A stretch of DNA of 64,000 nt, taken from assembly GCA_029565935.1 (NCBI GenBank), contig JAKQNF010000002.1:1-64000 (forward strand). Direction: 5' to 3'. Origin of the DNA: Bacillota bacterium. Lineage in GTDB: Bacteria; Bacillota; DTU025; MWDF01. The position numbers and the translations under genes are program-made. Below are positions 1-11,159 of this stretch, piece by piece. The first letter of the stretch is position 1. Every line of letters begins with the position of its first letter. A model generated the notes under the pieces. The model made no database searches. It had not been told where the DNA came from and saw nothing but the letters and a program-made list of their open reading frames with translations.

Positions 1-5
1 CATTT

Positions 6-121
6 TCCGGTGGCAATGGCGGAGGGGCCACACCTGTTCCCATTCCGAACACAGTAGTTAAGCCCTCCAGCGCCGATGGTACTCGGCTGGCAACGGCCCG
101 GGAGAGTAGGTCGCCGCCGGA
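6..121 (+). rRNA. rrf: 5S ribosomal RNA
   Basis: The segment has the 5S core around CCGAACACAGTAGTTAAGC and a 9-bp terminal helix formed by TCCGGTGGC (6-14) with GCCGCCGGA (113-121). The length of about 116 nt is typical. It is the last gene of an rRNA operon whose 16S/23S part lies before the window, and it is followed at once by an intrinsic terminator. The ends are set from the helix and may be off by a few bases. Confidence 0.97.
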
Positions 122-130
122 TCCTTTGAT

Positions 131-164
131 GACACCCTGCCCTTTTAGGCAGGGTGTCGTTTTA
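131..164 (+). terminator. Intrinsic terminator of the rRNA operon
   Basis: GACACCCTGCC (131-141) pairs perfectly with GGCAGGGTGTC (148-158) across a six-base loop and is followed by GTTTTAT. It closes the rRNA transcript before addB. Confidence 0.95.
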
Positions 165-279
165 TATTCATGACATTCTAGATGAACTCAAGGATAATTC
201 CTTTCTGATATACTTATCTTAGCCTTCTATCTGGACCGACCCACCAGGAAACCCTATTAAAAAGAATATGGAGGTAATC

Positions 280-3225
280 ATGCCGGACTCTGCCATAGAT
301 ATCCTTTATCAGCAGATAAAAGAATTAAAGGAAGGCTGTATAGTTCTCTGCAGAAGCGCAAGGGCTGCAAACTTAGTCAAGCTTCAATTGATGAATCTAA
401 ACGAGGGCAGGGGGCTTCTTGGAGCGGAGGTGCTTAGCCTTAATTCCTATGTAACTAGAATGGCTAAGGCGATAGGAATTGAAGGGCAGATAATCGGCTC
501 TTTAGGTAGGGAGATGATCCTGAGCGAGATTCTGGCTGAAGAAAAGTCGGTTGATTCAGAAATCATTTCAGCGGATATTCCCCTCTCGGATTACGTATCC
601 GGCTTCAACCAAGCGATCTCCGACATGAAGAAGGCTGGAATCTCAGCTAAGTACTTTGCCAGCAAAGCATGCCAAGAGAATGAGATGCAGCTTCTGGCTA
701 AAGCATATGAAAGATATGATAAGAGGCTGAAAGAAGCAGAAGCCATAGACATCACCGAACTCATGAAGAAAGTCTCTACAATGGCAGGGCAAAACAATTC
801 AAGTCTATCTGGTGGGGCAAGTTTGATCGCCTTTATACCTGACATCGAACCAGAGGTTGTGAAATTCCTGGAGTCGTTCGGAGCAGATGTGTTCAAGGAT
901 TTCAGCGACGATCCGCCACACTACCCGATTTCGAACGGGATAATCAAGTTATCAGCAAGACAAGGGGAGAGGCTTTCTCGCGAAGTTGCCAGGCTTATAA
1001 AGAGAAGACACGTAGATAATAGAATAGGATATGAGAAAATATGCATTTGTGTGCCGTCATCGGGGACGCATAGCTTAACGGTAGCGGCGGGTCTTGATTG
1101 GGCAGGCATACCCACCAGCGAACCCATATGGGGTGCGCTATCAGATCACCCGGTAGGGTCCTCACTACTAAACTTCATGGAGCTTGTGTCTCTCTCTGAT
1201 AATAAGATAGATGCGTTCAAGTATTGCGCCGCTCCATACTGGGGAATCGACCTAGATGCAGTGTCGAACCTTAGAAGCTTCCAGAAAGTCAAAGGTACTC
1301 TTATGGAGTTAAACAAATGGGCAAAAGCCGGCAGCATTGTTGGCGACTCTTCCACTCTGGACAACACAACCCTGGATGATTGTCTGGAGAAATTCAATAA
1401 ATGGGCCAATCAGATATATTCTTGGGTACAAAGGCATAAGAAGTCGAATACATGGGGATCCCATTGCCATAACCTTCGTGAGTTCATTGAAAATTATTAT
1501 GGAGAGCTCTTTTCTAAGAGCTTAGACCCTGCTTCAATGGCTACGGGATTTAAGGCGATCGAAGGCCTCTACGAGATAATCAACAAAATAGAAGAGGCCA
1601 ATCTACTTATGAAGGATCGGAAAAGTAAAGTCGATTGGAACACGTTCTCATATTCGGTAAGCGAAGCAATAAGGAAAACGAGGATCATGAAGAAAGCCGC
1701 CTCGATATTAGGTGTGGCGATAGCCGAACCGAAAGATATTAAAGGGCTATCATTCGATATCCTCGTGCTATATGAAGCGACGGAAACTAATTTCCCTTCC
1801 ATTAAGAGGCCCAAGTGGTTGTTGAGCGACGAAGATCTGATCAGAATCGCTGGATCAGGCAAGGATTATGACGAAGACCATAGGATCGCGCTTGAAAGGG
1901 CGGACCTAGATGCTGCTATAGCTTCATGCAAAGGTGAGCTTGTGCTTGCTGTTCCATCCATAGGAAAAGACGAGAGAAAAATAAATGCGAGCGTATGGGT
2001 CACCGATATAGTAGATGCACAAATAAGAGCCGGTGGAAGATACGAGTTCTTTGATCGTCTTAGGAAATTACCTGCTTCCGCCAGGATTGATGACTGCGTC
2101 ACTGAAGCAGAGCTAAGTCTATTTAAATCTGATTATGCGTATTATGAGGAAAAGAAGCCATTTGGTTTCGAGGCCCTGAAGAAAAGGAATCTAGATGAAG
2201 CAGGAGCGCGCCTGAAGCAGGTAACGAAAAAGGTGCTGGATGAAAACTATATATGGTCTCCTTCCAAGCTCAATGGCTTTCTGAATTGCTCCTTGAGTGC
2301 AGTGACCAGCATTCTTCTTAATATGGGCGAGGACGAAGAATATGAGGAACTAACCTCAGGTAAAGCCAAGGGGAACTTAGTGCATAATGCACTAAAATCA
2401 GCGATTGACGTGTTGAAGGATATGCGTATCGAAGGAAAGGCAACGAAGCAGCAAGCAGGCGAAAAAGCAATCAAAGAAATGGATCGGAAGCTGTCGTATT
2501 CCGAATCATATAAGTACGCAGATGTAAGCGAGGAGATATGGAAGCTGATCATTGCAGGTATTAGGCCAGCGCTTGAGACCTTCGTAATGGGTGAAGTTGA
2601 TTATGTGTTCAACGACGAAATCGGCATCCTTCCTTGTCATACGGAGATAACGCTTCCACTTGAGGATGCACAAAATACCGTCATGATAGACGGTATGGAT
2701 ATACGCTGCAAGGCTAGAATCGACAGGATAGACATGGTGGGCGAGAACTTATGCGCGATATACGATTATAAGACAGCTACTCCCGCCCTAGCTAAGAAAG
2801 ACGTACAAATTGAGTTCTATGCGATATTGTGCAGGAAACTGCTTCGTTACAAACCGATTGCTTCCGTTTATATAAAGATCGAGCAGAACGATGATTTAGA
2901 ACAGACTAGAAGGAAAATACAGAGGGGCTTCCTTGTAGTAGAATACGCAGAAAGGCTGATATATGAGAAAAAAACAATTACAAAAAAGCCTAATGTAAGC
3001 GTGACCGGGCTTCTTAAGTTTAAGGAACAGGATTATGATAACTTGCTTTCCCAGTACGAGAAGAAGATCGGAAATGTGATTAGGGACATCAATGAGGGAA
3101 AATTCCTTGAAGGAATAAATCCGGATGAACGTAGATGCAAATACTGCCAAAGAAGCAGCTTCTGCTGGGCGTTAAGAGCATACTTACAGGCAGAAGAAGC
3201 TGAAAGTGCAGGTGAGTTGGGATAA
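280..3225 (+). CDS. addB: AddB: ATP-dependent helicase/nuclease subunit B with Fe-S nuclease domain
   Basis: This is the AddB subunit of the AddAB double-strand-break resection complex, 981 aa. The N-terminal part is a degenerate UvrD-like fold: where a Walker A loop would be, the sequence is CRSARAANL, so ATP binding by this subunit is doubtful. The C-terminal RecB-type nuclease is intact, with GNLVHNALK (His about 702), Asp about 815 in the IDRID strand, and YDYKT (Asp 829, Lys 831). Cys 670 together with Cys 953, 956 and 962 (C-x2-C-x5-C) matches the 4Fe-4S staple of AddB nucleases. An in-frame ATG at 268 is rejected because the SD GGAGGT (270-275) lies inside that extension and is spaced for the ATG at 280. 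The stop overlaps the addA start by one base (TAATG). Confidence 0.9.
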   Translation: MPDSAIDILYQQIKELKEGCIVLCRSARAANLVKLQLMNLNEGRGLLGAEVLSLNSYVTRMAKAIGIEGQIIGSLGREMILSEILAEEKSVDSEIISADIPLSDYVSGFNQAISDMKKAGISAKYFASKACQENEMQLLAKAYERYDKRLKEAEAIDITELMKKVSTMAGQNNSSLSGGASLIAFIPDIEPEVVKFLESFGADVFKDFSDDPPHYPISNGIIKLSARQGERLSREVARLIKRRHVDNRIGYEKICICVPSSGTHSLTVAAGLDWAGIPTSEPIWGALSDHPVGSSLLNFMELVSLSDNKIDAFKYCAAPYWGIDLDAVSNLRSFQKVKGTLMELNKWAKAGSIVGDSSTLDNTTLDDCLEKFNKWANQIYSWVQRHKKSNTWGSHCHNLREFIENYYGELFSKSLDPASMATGFKAIEGLYEIINKIEEANLLMKDRKSKVDWNTFSYSVSEAIRKTRIMKKAASILGVAIAEPKDIKGLSFDILVLYEATETNFPSIKRPKWLLSDEDLIRIAGSGKDYDEDHRIALERADLDAAIASCKGELVLAVPSIGKDERKINASVWVTDIVDAQIRAGGRYEFFDRLRKLPASARIDDCVTEAELSLFKSDYAYYEEKKPFGFEALKKRNLDEAGARLKQVTKKVLDENYIWSPSKLNGFLNCSLSAVTSILLNMGEDEEYEELTSGKAKGNLVHNALKSAIDVLKDMRIEGKATKQQAGEKAIKEMDRKLSYSESYKYADVSEEIWKLIIAGIRPALETFVMGEVDYVFNDEIGILPCHTEITLPLEDAQNTVMIDGMDIRCKARIDRIDMVGENLCAIYDYKTATPALAKKDVQIEFYAILCRKLLRYKPIASVYIKIEQNDDLEQTRRKIQRGFLVVEYAERLIYEKKTITKKPNVSVTGLLKFKEQDYDNLLSQYEKKIGNVIRDINEGKFLEGINPDERRCKYCQRSSFCWALRAYLQAEEAESAGELG

Positions 3226-6200
3226 TGATTAAAGAAACAGCAAGTCAGAGAAGTGCATCAGAAAACATAGAAAGATCAATGGTAGTGACTGCAGGCGCAG
3301 GATCAGGCAAGACGATGGTTCTCGTCAATAGATATATCAAGCTGATTACTACTCCCTGTCCTGATGGTTCGCAAAGAGGAATTGATGAGGTCGTAGCCAT
3401 TACCTTTACTGAAAAAGCAGCCGCGGAGATGCGAGAAAAGGTAGAGAAGGAGATAAGGTTAGGTAGATGCGAAGCAGATGAGGTAAAACGTAAGGAACTA
3501 CTGGAAAGGCTACCACAGGCAAGGATATCCACCATAGATTCACTATGTGCGAATCTGGTTAGAAGATTCCCTATACTTGCTGGAGTTATCCCGGATTATG
3601 GCATAATATCCCAAGGCGATTCCATGTTGATGATGCAAAGATGTGTCAAGAAGGCCTTGGAAGAAACCTCGGCTTTGCTCAGCGATAAGGAGAAATGCCA
3701 GCTTGAAAACTGCATAGCTTCATACAAGTACGGGCTCCAAGAATTCATTTCAGAACTAACGTCGGTGACCAGCATCTCAGCTACTAGAGGAGCATTCGAC
3801 CTGGTAAAAGAGGTAAAGGTCAAGGAAATCGGCATAGACGGTATTTTGACTGCTATCAGAAATGACGCATATAAGATATATAAAAACAAGCTATATAATA
3901 TGAAAATGCTGGATTTTGCTGGCATAGAGGCAGCTGCATTGAGACTCTTAAGACAAAACGCTGGTGATGTTGTACGGAAAGGGATCAAAAACCTGCTTGT
4001 GGACGAATACCAGGATACTAACGAAATCCAGGACGAGATAATCAGATTGCTGGTACACCGTGATGGTGAATGCTGCAAGAAGATAATGGAGTCTGGAAAG
4101 TTGTTCATTGTCGGGGACAATAACCAGTCGATCTATTCGTTCAGAGGAGCGAACCCACGAATATTCGAGAATTGGATCGAAGTAGCAAAAGATATGGAAG
4201 GCCATTATGTGAACCTTGAGACGAATTTTAGGTCAGAGCCGAGTTTGATTAACACATATAACGGCATATTCAGAGAACTAATAGGGGATAAATACCGCGA
4301 TGTCCTGCCGGATCCAGATAAAGAAGCAGCTGAAGGGGACATTAGGACCACCATTATTCGTGCAGGTTATAACGGCAGCAAGAATAGCTATATAGAAACC
4401 GCGAACACGATACTGAGGTTCGTGAATGAACGAACGAAGCTCAAGGATGGCAGGATTGCCGGTTTTGGTGACATCGCTTTGCTTGTAAGAGCGAATAGGG
4501 ATGTAAGGAAGTATACAGAGGTTTTTGATAGAAGCAAGATACCGTACGTATTAGTTAGATCAGAAAATCTTTTTGCCTCAGATTGTGCACTTTTCCTTGC
4601 GGACTTTATTGGTTTTATTCTAAATAGGAACGATAGTATTTTGGCATATTCCCTTCTGGCGTCGGCGGCAGTTGGTGTGACCGAGGCTAGCATAGTCTAT
4701 CTGAAGAGGAAGTATGGTTACCTGGACCTTGCTATATCATCAGACCCAAGCATAGACGATGAAGATGCCGGATACTTCAAAGAAAATGAAGCCGATAGAA
4801 TTAGAGGATTGGCTCTCATGATAGATTACGCAAGGGAAATGATTCAGAATAAGCCCTCAGCTGAGATATTGGATAACCTTGTTAATAAGCTCAATCTGGA
4901 AGATTATATACTGTTCGGATTTGGCAGGCAAGGATTAGCAGATTTCAGGAAGATTAAGGAATTAGCTTCAGATAGTGCAAATGAATTAGGCAGCCTATCC
5001 GCTTTAAGGGAGTTCATTATGGCGAACTCCGAAATGAAAGTCGAAGTAAGTGAACCTGATATCTTAGACGATAACGAGAACGCAGTCAAGGTGATGACTG
5101 TACATGCTGCAAAGGGCCTTGAGTTTCCAATTGTGATATTCGGTAAAGCAAACGTGAACCTTAGGAGACCGGAAAGTTCAAGAATAAAAGTCGATAACGA
5201 AGATTGGGGGCTCATTTATAATTCATCCGATAAAAATGGGAATGATGAGGACAAGTACTCCAAAATGGATAGGGAAGAGCTCATAAGGGTAGCTTACGTT
5301 GCTCTTACTAGGGCCAAGGAATACCTCGTTCTATCAGATAGGCGCAGGGTAATAAAATGCAAAGAAGACGGTAAATGGCTGTACTGCTTGCTTGAAGCAA
5401 TGGATGAGGAAAAGGCAGGGGATACCAGGCTGTTTAGGTGGCTTGATGTGAATGAGGAAACTGAACTTGCTTCGTTCATCGATGATTCAGAAGAAGCCAG
5501 GATGCCACTTGAAGTAACCCAGGATAAATTGATGCTGCTTCACGAATCAGATCGGCTACTGCGTTTTTCACCGAGCTCATTGATGTGCTATAAAAGCTGC
5601 CCCAAGGATTTCCTGAGCTATTATTGGTACAGGCTGCCAAGAGAGCAAGCTGAGGCCAAGGATTCAATAAAGTCAAAAGGAAGAGCAGGTTACTCTGGAC
5701 AGGATCTTGGTATTCTAGTGCACTCAATAGTCAGCATGACCGAGGAGCCCGATAACCTTGAGGCCCTTACCGATAGCCAGTCAGCGCTGTTATTTACCGA
5801 TTTAGAAGATAGCAGGGCCCTAAAGACAAAGGCCGTGGAGCTTTCGAAAAGGTATCTCGAATCAATGAAGCAAGGACATCCATGCAGAATCAGCAAGGAA
5901 GTACCGTTTTCGATGAATGTTGGTGGATATCTGCTTGAAGGTTTCATAGATAGGCTCGAGGAGCATCAAGACGGTTCTATTAAGATAATCGACATCAAGA
6001 CTAACAAAACGAGTCTAGACAATATAGGCCTGCTTACGGAAAAATATAAATTGCAGCTAAACCTATACAGATTTGCGGCTAGCAGGATACTCGGTAATGA
6101 TAGAATAACCAGCAGTATAGCATTCCTTGACGTTGAAGGGTTCGATTGCGCACCGATAGAGAACGTCGTGGTGAGGGAAATGGAAACAATCCCCCTTGAA

Positions 6201-6413
6201 TTGATAGAGAGGGACCTGATTGAAACGATGGATAAGGCATCTGAGCTACCTTCTAAAGTAGAGCGACTTGATGACAGTTGCCATGGATGTAGGTATCAAG
6301 AAGAGGGTAGATGCATGCACACCATGAAGGATGTGGAAATCGAGTTCGCAGACGAAAAATCCATGCTAGAGAACCTCGAAGATCGCTTAGATCGTGAGGA
6401 AGAGGTGGAGTAA
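3225..6413 (+). CDS. addA: AddA-like UvrD-family helicase/nuclease
   Basis: This is the motor subunit of AddAB, 1062 aa. The helicase motifs are all present: Walker A AGAGSGKT (about 23-30), VDEYQDTN (motif II), GDNNQSIYSFRGA (III), ETNFRSEP (IV), VMTVHAAKGLEFP (V) and VAYVALTRAKEYL (VI). A C-terminal RecB nuclease follows, with LGILVHSIV, EGFIDRLEE and IIDIKTNKT. Unusually, it also has Cys 792 in a SCPKDF context and Cys 1019, 1022 and 1030 (C-x2-C-x7-C) at the end, the pattern of an Fe-S nuclease domain. That pattern is normally a feature of AddB rather than AddA. Translation is probably coupled to addB through the TAATG junction. An AdnA/AdnB-like or Fe-S RecB-type enzyme is the alternative name. 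Confidence 0.88.
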   Translation: MIKETASQRSASENIERSMVVTAGAGSGKTMVLVNRYIKLITTPCPDGSQRGIDEVVAITFTEKAAAEMREKVEKEIRLGRCEADEVKRKELLERLPQARISTIDSLCANLVRRFPILAGVIPDYGIISQGDSMLMMQRCVKKALEETSALLSDKEKCQLENCIASYKYGLQEFISELTSVTSISATRGAFDLVKEVKVKEIGIDGILTAIRNDAYKIYKNKLYNMKMLDFAGIEAAALRLLRQNAGDVVRKGIKNLLVDEYQDTNEIQDEIIRLLVHRDGECCKKIMESGKLFIVGDNNQSIYSFRGANPRIFENWIEVAKDMEGHYVNLETNFRSEPSLINTYNGIFRELIGDKYRDVLPDPDKEAAEGDIRTTIIRAGYNGSKNSYIETANTILRFVNERTKLKDGRIAGFGDIALLVRANRDVRKYTEVFDRSKIPYVLVRSENLFASDCALFLADFIGFILNRNDSILAYSLLASAAVGVTEASIVYLKRKYGYLDLAISSDPSIDDEDAGYFKENEADRIRGLALMIDYAREMIQNKPSAEILDNLVNKLNLEDYILFGFGRQGLADFRKIKELASDSANELGSLSALREFIMANSEMKVEVSEPDILDDNENAVKVMTVHAAKGLEFPIVIFGKANVNLRRPESSRIKVDNEDWGLIYNSSDKNGNDEDKYSKMDREELIRVAYVALTRAKEYLVLSDRRRVIKCKEDGKWLYCLLEAMDEEKAGDTRLFRWLDVNEETELASFIDDSEEARMPLEVTQDKLMLLHESDRLLRFSPSSLMCYKSCPKDFLSYYWYRLPREQAEAKDSIKSKGRAGYSGQDLGILVHSIVSMTEEPDNLEALTDSQSALLFTDLEDSRALKTKAVELSKRYLESMKQGHPCRISKEVPFSMNVGGYLLEGFIDRLEEHQDGSIKIIDIKTNKTSLDNIGLLTEKYKLQLNLYRFAASRILGNDRITSSIAFLDVEGFDCAPIENVVVREMETIPLELIERDLIETMDKASELPSKVERLDDSCHGCRYQEEGRCMHTMKDVEIEFADEKSMLENLEDRLDREEEVE

Positions 6414-6473
6414 GACCAAGAAATCCATCGCGTACAATTAGTAAGCACTACTGGTAGTCGATTATTCTGATAC

Positions 6474-6511
6474 AAAACGGATCCCTTGGTGATATCGCAA
6501 GGGATCCGTTT
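6474..6511. terminator. Bidirectional terminator between addA and the DUF362 gene
   Basis: A perfect 13-bp stem, AAACGGATCCCTT (6475-6487) with AAGGGATCCGTTT (6499-6511), sits between two convergent genes. Short T runs flank it on both strands (GTTTCT on plus; CCGTTTTGTA on minus). Confidence 0.85.
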
Positions 6512-6557
6512 CTACTATCTACATGGTTCCAAAGGGCTAGCGATAATTGGAAAGAGA

Positions 6558-7739
6558 CTATCTCCAGTCATTTTCTATCCGCTTATGCCTGATTTCCCTG
6601 GCCTGAGAAAAACCAAGAAGAAGTCTGGAGAATATGGGCGCTTTCAACCTGAGCGTATTATAAGGACAATGTTCCTGGCAGCAGTAGCATTTGATGCACT
6701 TGGAGTGATCAATCCTGATTCTGCCCTTTACCATCCTTATTGCATGAGCAGGACATCCCTTTATGCATTTGCCGCACTTCCGGCACAATCTATGCTTCAC
6801 TACAGGCTTCACGCTGCCAATCGACCTCATGAACCTAGTCTTTGCGAACCTGGAAGTAATCCCCCTCCAGCTCGTCGGGGTCGCGAAATCCGAAATCCTG
6901 ACTTCTTCAATGGCAGGACCCACAATGGTTATCTTTGACAGGTCGGTATTCCCGATTCCTCTCCTTGCGGCAACGGCGGTAGTCGCTATCGTAGAAGGGT
7001 CGATGCCAATGACTGAGCTTGCTACCACATCGAGAGCTACGCCGTCGTCTGAAGCAAGGATCAGGCCCACTTCCCTAGGAGAGCCATTGGTGGGACCATC
7101 ACCTTCCATGGCCAGAACGGCGTCCATTATGTTCAACGTGGGCTTGGCAGTTGTATAAAGATCCAGAAGGCCCTGCGCAAAAAGATCTGCCGAGGGGAAG
7201 CGGATGTGGGTGTGCACTTTCGAGACACCGCTCACAATTCCGAACATGTTCTTTACCGCACCGGTGAACATCATAAAACCGTGGGTCTTCATCTTGCAGA
7301 GGTTGATGATCTTGTCTGCCTCATGAACTGCCCGAACTATCCTGACCTTCTTGCTAAGCCCTCCGTTCGGGACAGCAACGTCCATCTCGCGGTAGAAGTC
7401 TGCCTGTTTAACGCCATACTCATTCATGATTGCCATATAACCCGAGGTTTCGAGCGCAGCTTCTGGTGTCTCTATCCCTGGACTGTCGCCGACGTATATA
7501 TCTGCGCCTACCTCAACGAGCAACTCTATTAGCGCCCTTAACAACTCAGGATGGGGCACCACTGCTTTGTCCGGCTTGCTTCCCCTTATCAGGTTGGGTT
7601 TGATAAGGACCTTGTCCTTGGGGGCAATATATACGGACAGGCCTCCGAAGGGTTCGAGTGATTTTACGAGCGCTTCCTTGACTGCATCTTTATCGTAATC
7701 TTTACACCTGATTATTGAGACTGTCGAGTTTATCGGCAT
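6558..7739 (-). CDS. DUF362 domain protein with C-terminal 2x[4Fe-4S] ferredoxin
   Basis: This 393-aa protein has an N-terminal DUF362 domain (motifs VLIKPNLIRG, VGDSPG, NLCKMKTHGFMMFTGAVKN and MEGDGPTNG). It ends in a ferredoxin module with two clusters: CRKCGKCIKGCP and CIKCYCCQEHCP. DUF362 proteins are widespread in anaerobes and archaea, and no reaction is firmly assigned to the family. The ferredoxin suggests electron transfer to an unknown substrate, and no membrane segment is visible. The gene converges on addA and lies downstream of groESL, but a hairpin at 7778-7817 separates it from that operon, so it may have its own promoter. A GGGGTG SD lies just upstream of the ATG. Confidence 0.85.
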   Translation of the reverse strand: MPINSTVSIIRCKDYDKDAVKEALVKSLEPFGGLSVYIAPKDKVLIKPNLIRGSKPDKAVVPHPELLRALIELLVEVGADIYVGDSPGIETPEAALETSGYMAIMNEYGVKQADFYREMDVAVPNGGLSKKVRIVRAVHEADKIINLCKMKTHGFMMFTGAVKNMFGIVSGVSKVHTHIRFPSADLFAQGLLDLYTTAKPTLNIMDAVLAMEGDGPTNGSPREVGLILASDDGVALDVVASSVIGIDPSTIATTAVAARRGIGNTDLSKITIVGPAIEEVRISDFATPTSWRGITSRFAKTRFMRSIGSVKPVVKHRLCRKCGKCIKGCPAHAIRMVKGRIRIDHSKCIKCYCCQEHCPYNTLRLKAPIFSRLLLGFSQAREIRHKRIENDWR

Positions 7740-7777
7740 CTGTGCACCCCTGCTGTAAATAATCCCAAAACGTCAAT

Positions 7778-7817
7778 AAATGTACCGGGATCCGTTTACA
7801 CGGACCCCGGTACATTT
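7778..7817 (-). terminator. Terminator of the groESL operon
   Basis: AAATGTACCGGG (7778-7789) pairs perfectly with CCCGGTACATTT (7806-7817). On the minus strand the stem ends in ATTTATTG, a weak T tract, about 20 nt after the groL stop. Confidence 0.75.
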
Positions 7818-7836
7818 TACTACATATTTCCCCTTA

Positions 7837-9474
<1,638 letters not shown>

Positions 9475-9501
9475 CTACCTCCTCATAAATCTCTGTCTGG
9501 A

Positions 9502-9780
9502 TTACTTTATGGCTAGGATGTCGCTCTCGCGGAGGATGAGGTATTCCTGGCCATCGATCTTGACCTCAGTCCCGCCGTACTTGGAATAAATCACTTTATC
9601 GCCGACCTTGACTTCGATTGCGATCCTCTTTCCTTCCTCGATGCGACCAGGACCGACTGCCACTACCTCGCCCCACTGTGGGCGCTCCTTAGCTGTGTCC
9701 GGAAGGAAAATGCCGCCCGCGGTCTTCTCCTCTTCCACGCTCGGCTTGACTATCACCCTGTCACCTAGGGGTTTGAGCAT
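9502..9780 (-). CDS. groS: Co-chaperonin GroES
   Basis: This is the 92-aa lid of the GroEL cage. The N-terminus [13 protein letters not shown], the mobile-loop region [17 protein letters not shown] and the C-terminal [11 protein letters not shown] are canonical. AAGGAGG precedes the ATG by eight bases. It is the first gene of groESL, directly behind a consensus promoter and a CIRCE operator, and repression by HrcA with release on heat or protein stress is expected. The hrcA gene is not in this window. Confidence 0.98.
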   Translation of the reverse strand: MLKPLGDRVIVKPSVEEEKTAGGIFLPDTAKERPQWGEVVAVGPGRIEEGKRIAIEVKVGDKVIYSKYGGTEVKIDGQEYLILRESDILAIK

Positions 9781-9826
9781 TTACATGACCTCCTTTTATA
9801 TGCTTGTTGGATTCTTGGCTACATCA

Positions 9827-9853
9827 TTAGCACTCGGCATTACCGAGTGCTAA
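9827..9853 (-). promoter_or_regulatory. CIRCE operator (HrcA binding site)
   Basis: TTAGCACTC-N9-GAGTGCTAA is an exact match to the CIRCE consensus. It lies just downstream of the groES -10 box, so it covers the transcription start and the 5' end of the message. Confidence 0.97.
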
Positions 9854-9857
9854 TAAA

Positions 9858-9886
9858 AATATAATGCGTAGCAGAATCGGTGTCAA
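9858..9886 (-). promoter_or_regulatory. Sigma-A promoter of groESL
   Basis: On the minus strand, TTGACA (9881-9886) and TATATT (9858-9863) are separated by 17 nt, directly upstream of CIRCE. Confidence 0.93.
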
Positions 9887-9908
9887 TACATCTTCAAGCA
9901 GGAAGGCA

Positions 9909-9914
9909 TATAAT
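9909..9914 (+). promoter_or_regulatory. Possible -10 box of the divergent secreted-protein gene
   Basis: A TATAAT hexamer lies 46 bp before the plus-strand start at 9960. No convincing -35 box is seen at 16-18 bp, so this is only a candidate. Confidence 0.35.
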
Positions 9915-9959
9915 CTAGTAGAATCCTTATATTACTGGTGTATTTCAAGGAGGCAGAAC

Positions 9960-11159
9960 ATGGTGCGCAGGAACGTATTGGTAGCGGTCTTGACTTCGAT
10001 TTTACTTCTGGCCCTGTCGGCAGCTGCGATGGCGGCGACTGACAAGGAAGTGCTGCTCTCCTATATGGAGAAAAGGCTGGGCTACAGCCTGGAGTACGTC
10101 ACGGACATGTATGTTGACGAGAATCTCATAGGCACGTCCCAGACGAAATCCAAGGGCACGAAGATGTACATGGTTTCCGTAAATCAGGGCATCAGCTCCT
10201 ATTTCATAAGCGACGGCGAGTACATCTACATGTGGACATCATTGACCAACATAGGCAAGAAATCCAGGATCGAAGACTACCAAAACTCGAGCGAGCTGTT
10301 CAAGGACGACATTACAAAGAACGAAGTGACCGTTAGAATCCTTGGACGGGAGAACGTGAACGGATTCGACTGTGTAAAAGTCGAGATAGTCGTCGAGGGT
10401 GAATCACAATACCACTGGATCAGCGAGGAATACGGGATATCGGTGAGGATAGTCATGGATAACGAAAGCATGGATGCCACCCAGAAAGTAAGGATGGATG
10501 TCACCCAGATAGTAAGGAAGGATATCCCTGACTCGACTTTCCTACCACCCTCGTATATTGACTTCAGCGGTAACGCGATGTTCGGGCTCGGTCAAATGAT
10601 GGAACAGGCCGTAAAGAATATCGCTGACGAACTAGAAGAGGTAAGGCCCGTGACCAAGGAGGAATTCCTCGGCCTGATAGCAAAGCGCGGTAGCGTACCG
10701 GCCACGTACACCGAAAGGTATGATAACGTGCTGAAGACCAAGGTCACTGTGAGCGTCAAGGGCGGATTCGAGCACAGGATGCTAGACGCCGCCGTTAAGC
10801 TCTACCTTCTTTATGACGGGAAGGATTTCTACGCATGGAACTCGATGATAAAGACGGTCAATAAGGTGAAGGCCACGGATGCGGCCGTTAAGCTGCTATC
10901 ACCATATGATCCCACCATAATGTACGCGAAGGACTTCGCGATATACGAATATCTTGGCAGGGACGAGATAATGGGCGAGAGGTGCTGCGGGGCGCTGGTG
11001 CTCTACGGGGTGAAGACATATGAGATATGGGTATCGGAGCGCCTGGGGATACTGATGAGGATGATAGTCGACGACGTGGACATGACAGTCACAAGCATCA
11101 TAGAGAACGATGTCAAGGATTTGACGTTCCAGCTTCCCAGCGGGTACAAGGTCAAATAA
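9960..11159 (+). CDS. Secreted protein with two LolA-like repeats
   Basis: This 399-aa protein has a clear signal peptide (VRR, then a hydrophobic stretch at about 5-22, with likely cleavage AMA|AT after residue 25) and no lipobox. The mature part looks like a tandem duplication. Each half carries a stretch of the type LGR(E/D)...G...C, followed by (W)(I/V)SE.(Y/L)GI..R(I/M)(I/V).D, and a Phe-x-Pro near its end (STFLPPSYI and LTFQLPSGYK). This resembles LolA/LppX-type beta half-barrels seen in outer-membrane-lipoprotein-sorting-like proteins of Gram-positives. Function is unknown; binding of a lipid or lipoprotein at the cell surface is a guess. The upstream in-frame ATG (9864) is rejected because AAGGAGG sits just before 9960. 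The gene is divergent from groESL. Confidence 0.7.
   Translation: MVRRNVLVAVLTSILLLALSAAAMAATDKEVLLSYMEKRLGYSLEYVTDMYVDENLIGTSQTKSKGTKMYMVSVNQGISSYFISDGEYIYMWTSLTNIGKKSRIEDYQNSSELFKDDITKNEVTVRILGRENVNGFDCVKVEIVVEGESQYHWISEEYGISVRIVMDNESMDATQKVRMDVTQIVRKDIPDSTFLPPSYIDFSGNAMFGLGQMMEQAVKNIADELEEVRPVTKEEFLGLIAKRGSVPATYTERYDNVLKTKVTVSVKGGFEHRMLDAAVKLYLLYDGKDFYAWNSMIKTVNKVKATDAAVKLLSPYDPTIMYAKDFAIYEYLGRDEIMGERCCGALVLYGVKTYEIWVSERLGILMRMIVDDVDMTVTSIIENDVKDLTFQLPSGYKVK

Noticed and set aside
6486-6938. Plus-strand open frame of 150 codons opposite the DUF362 gene
   Set aside because: It lies antisense to the clear ferredoxin-containing protein and starts inside the terminator.
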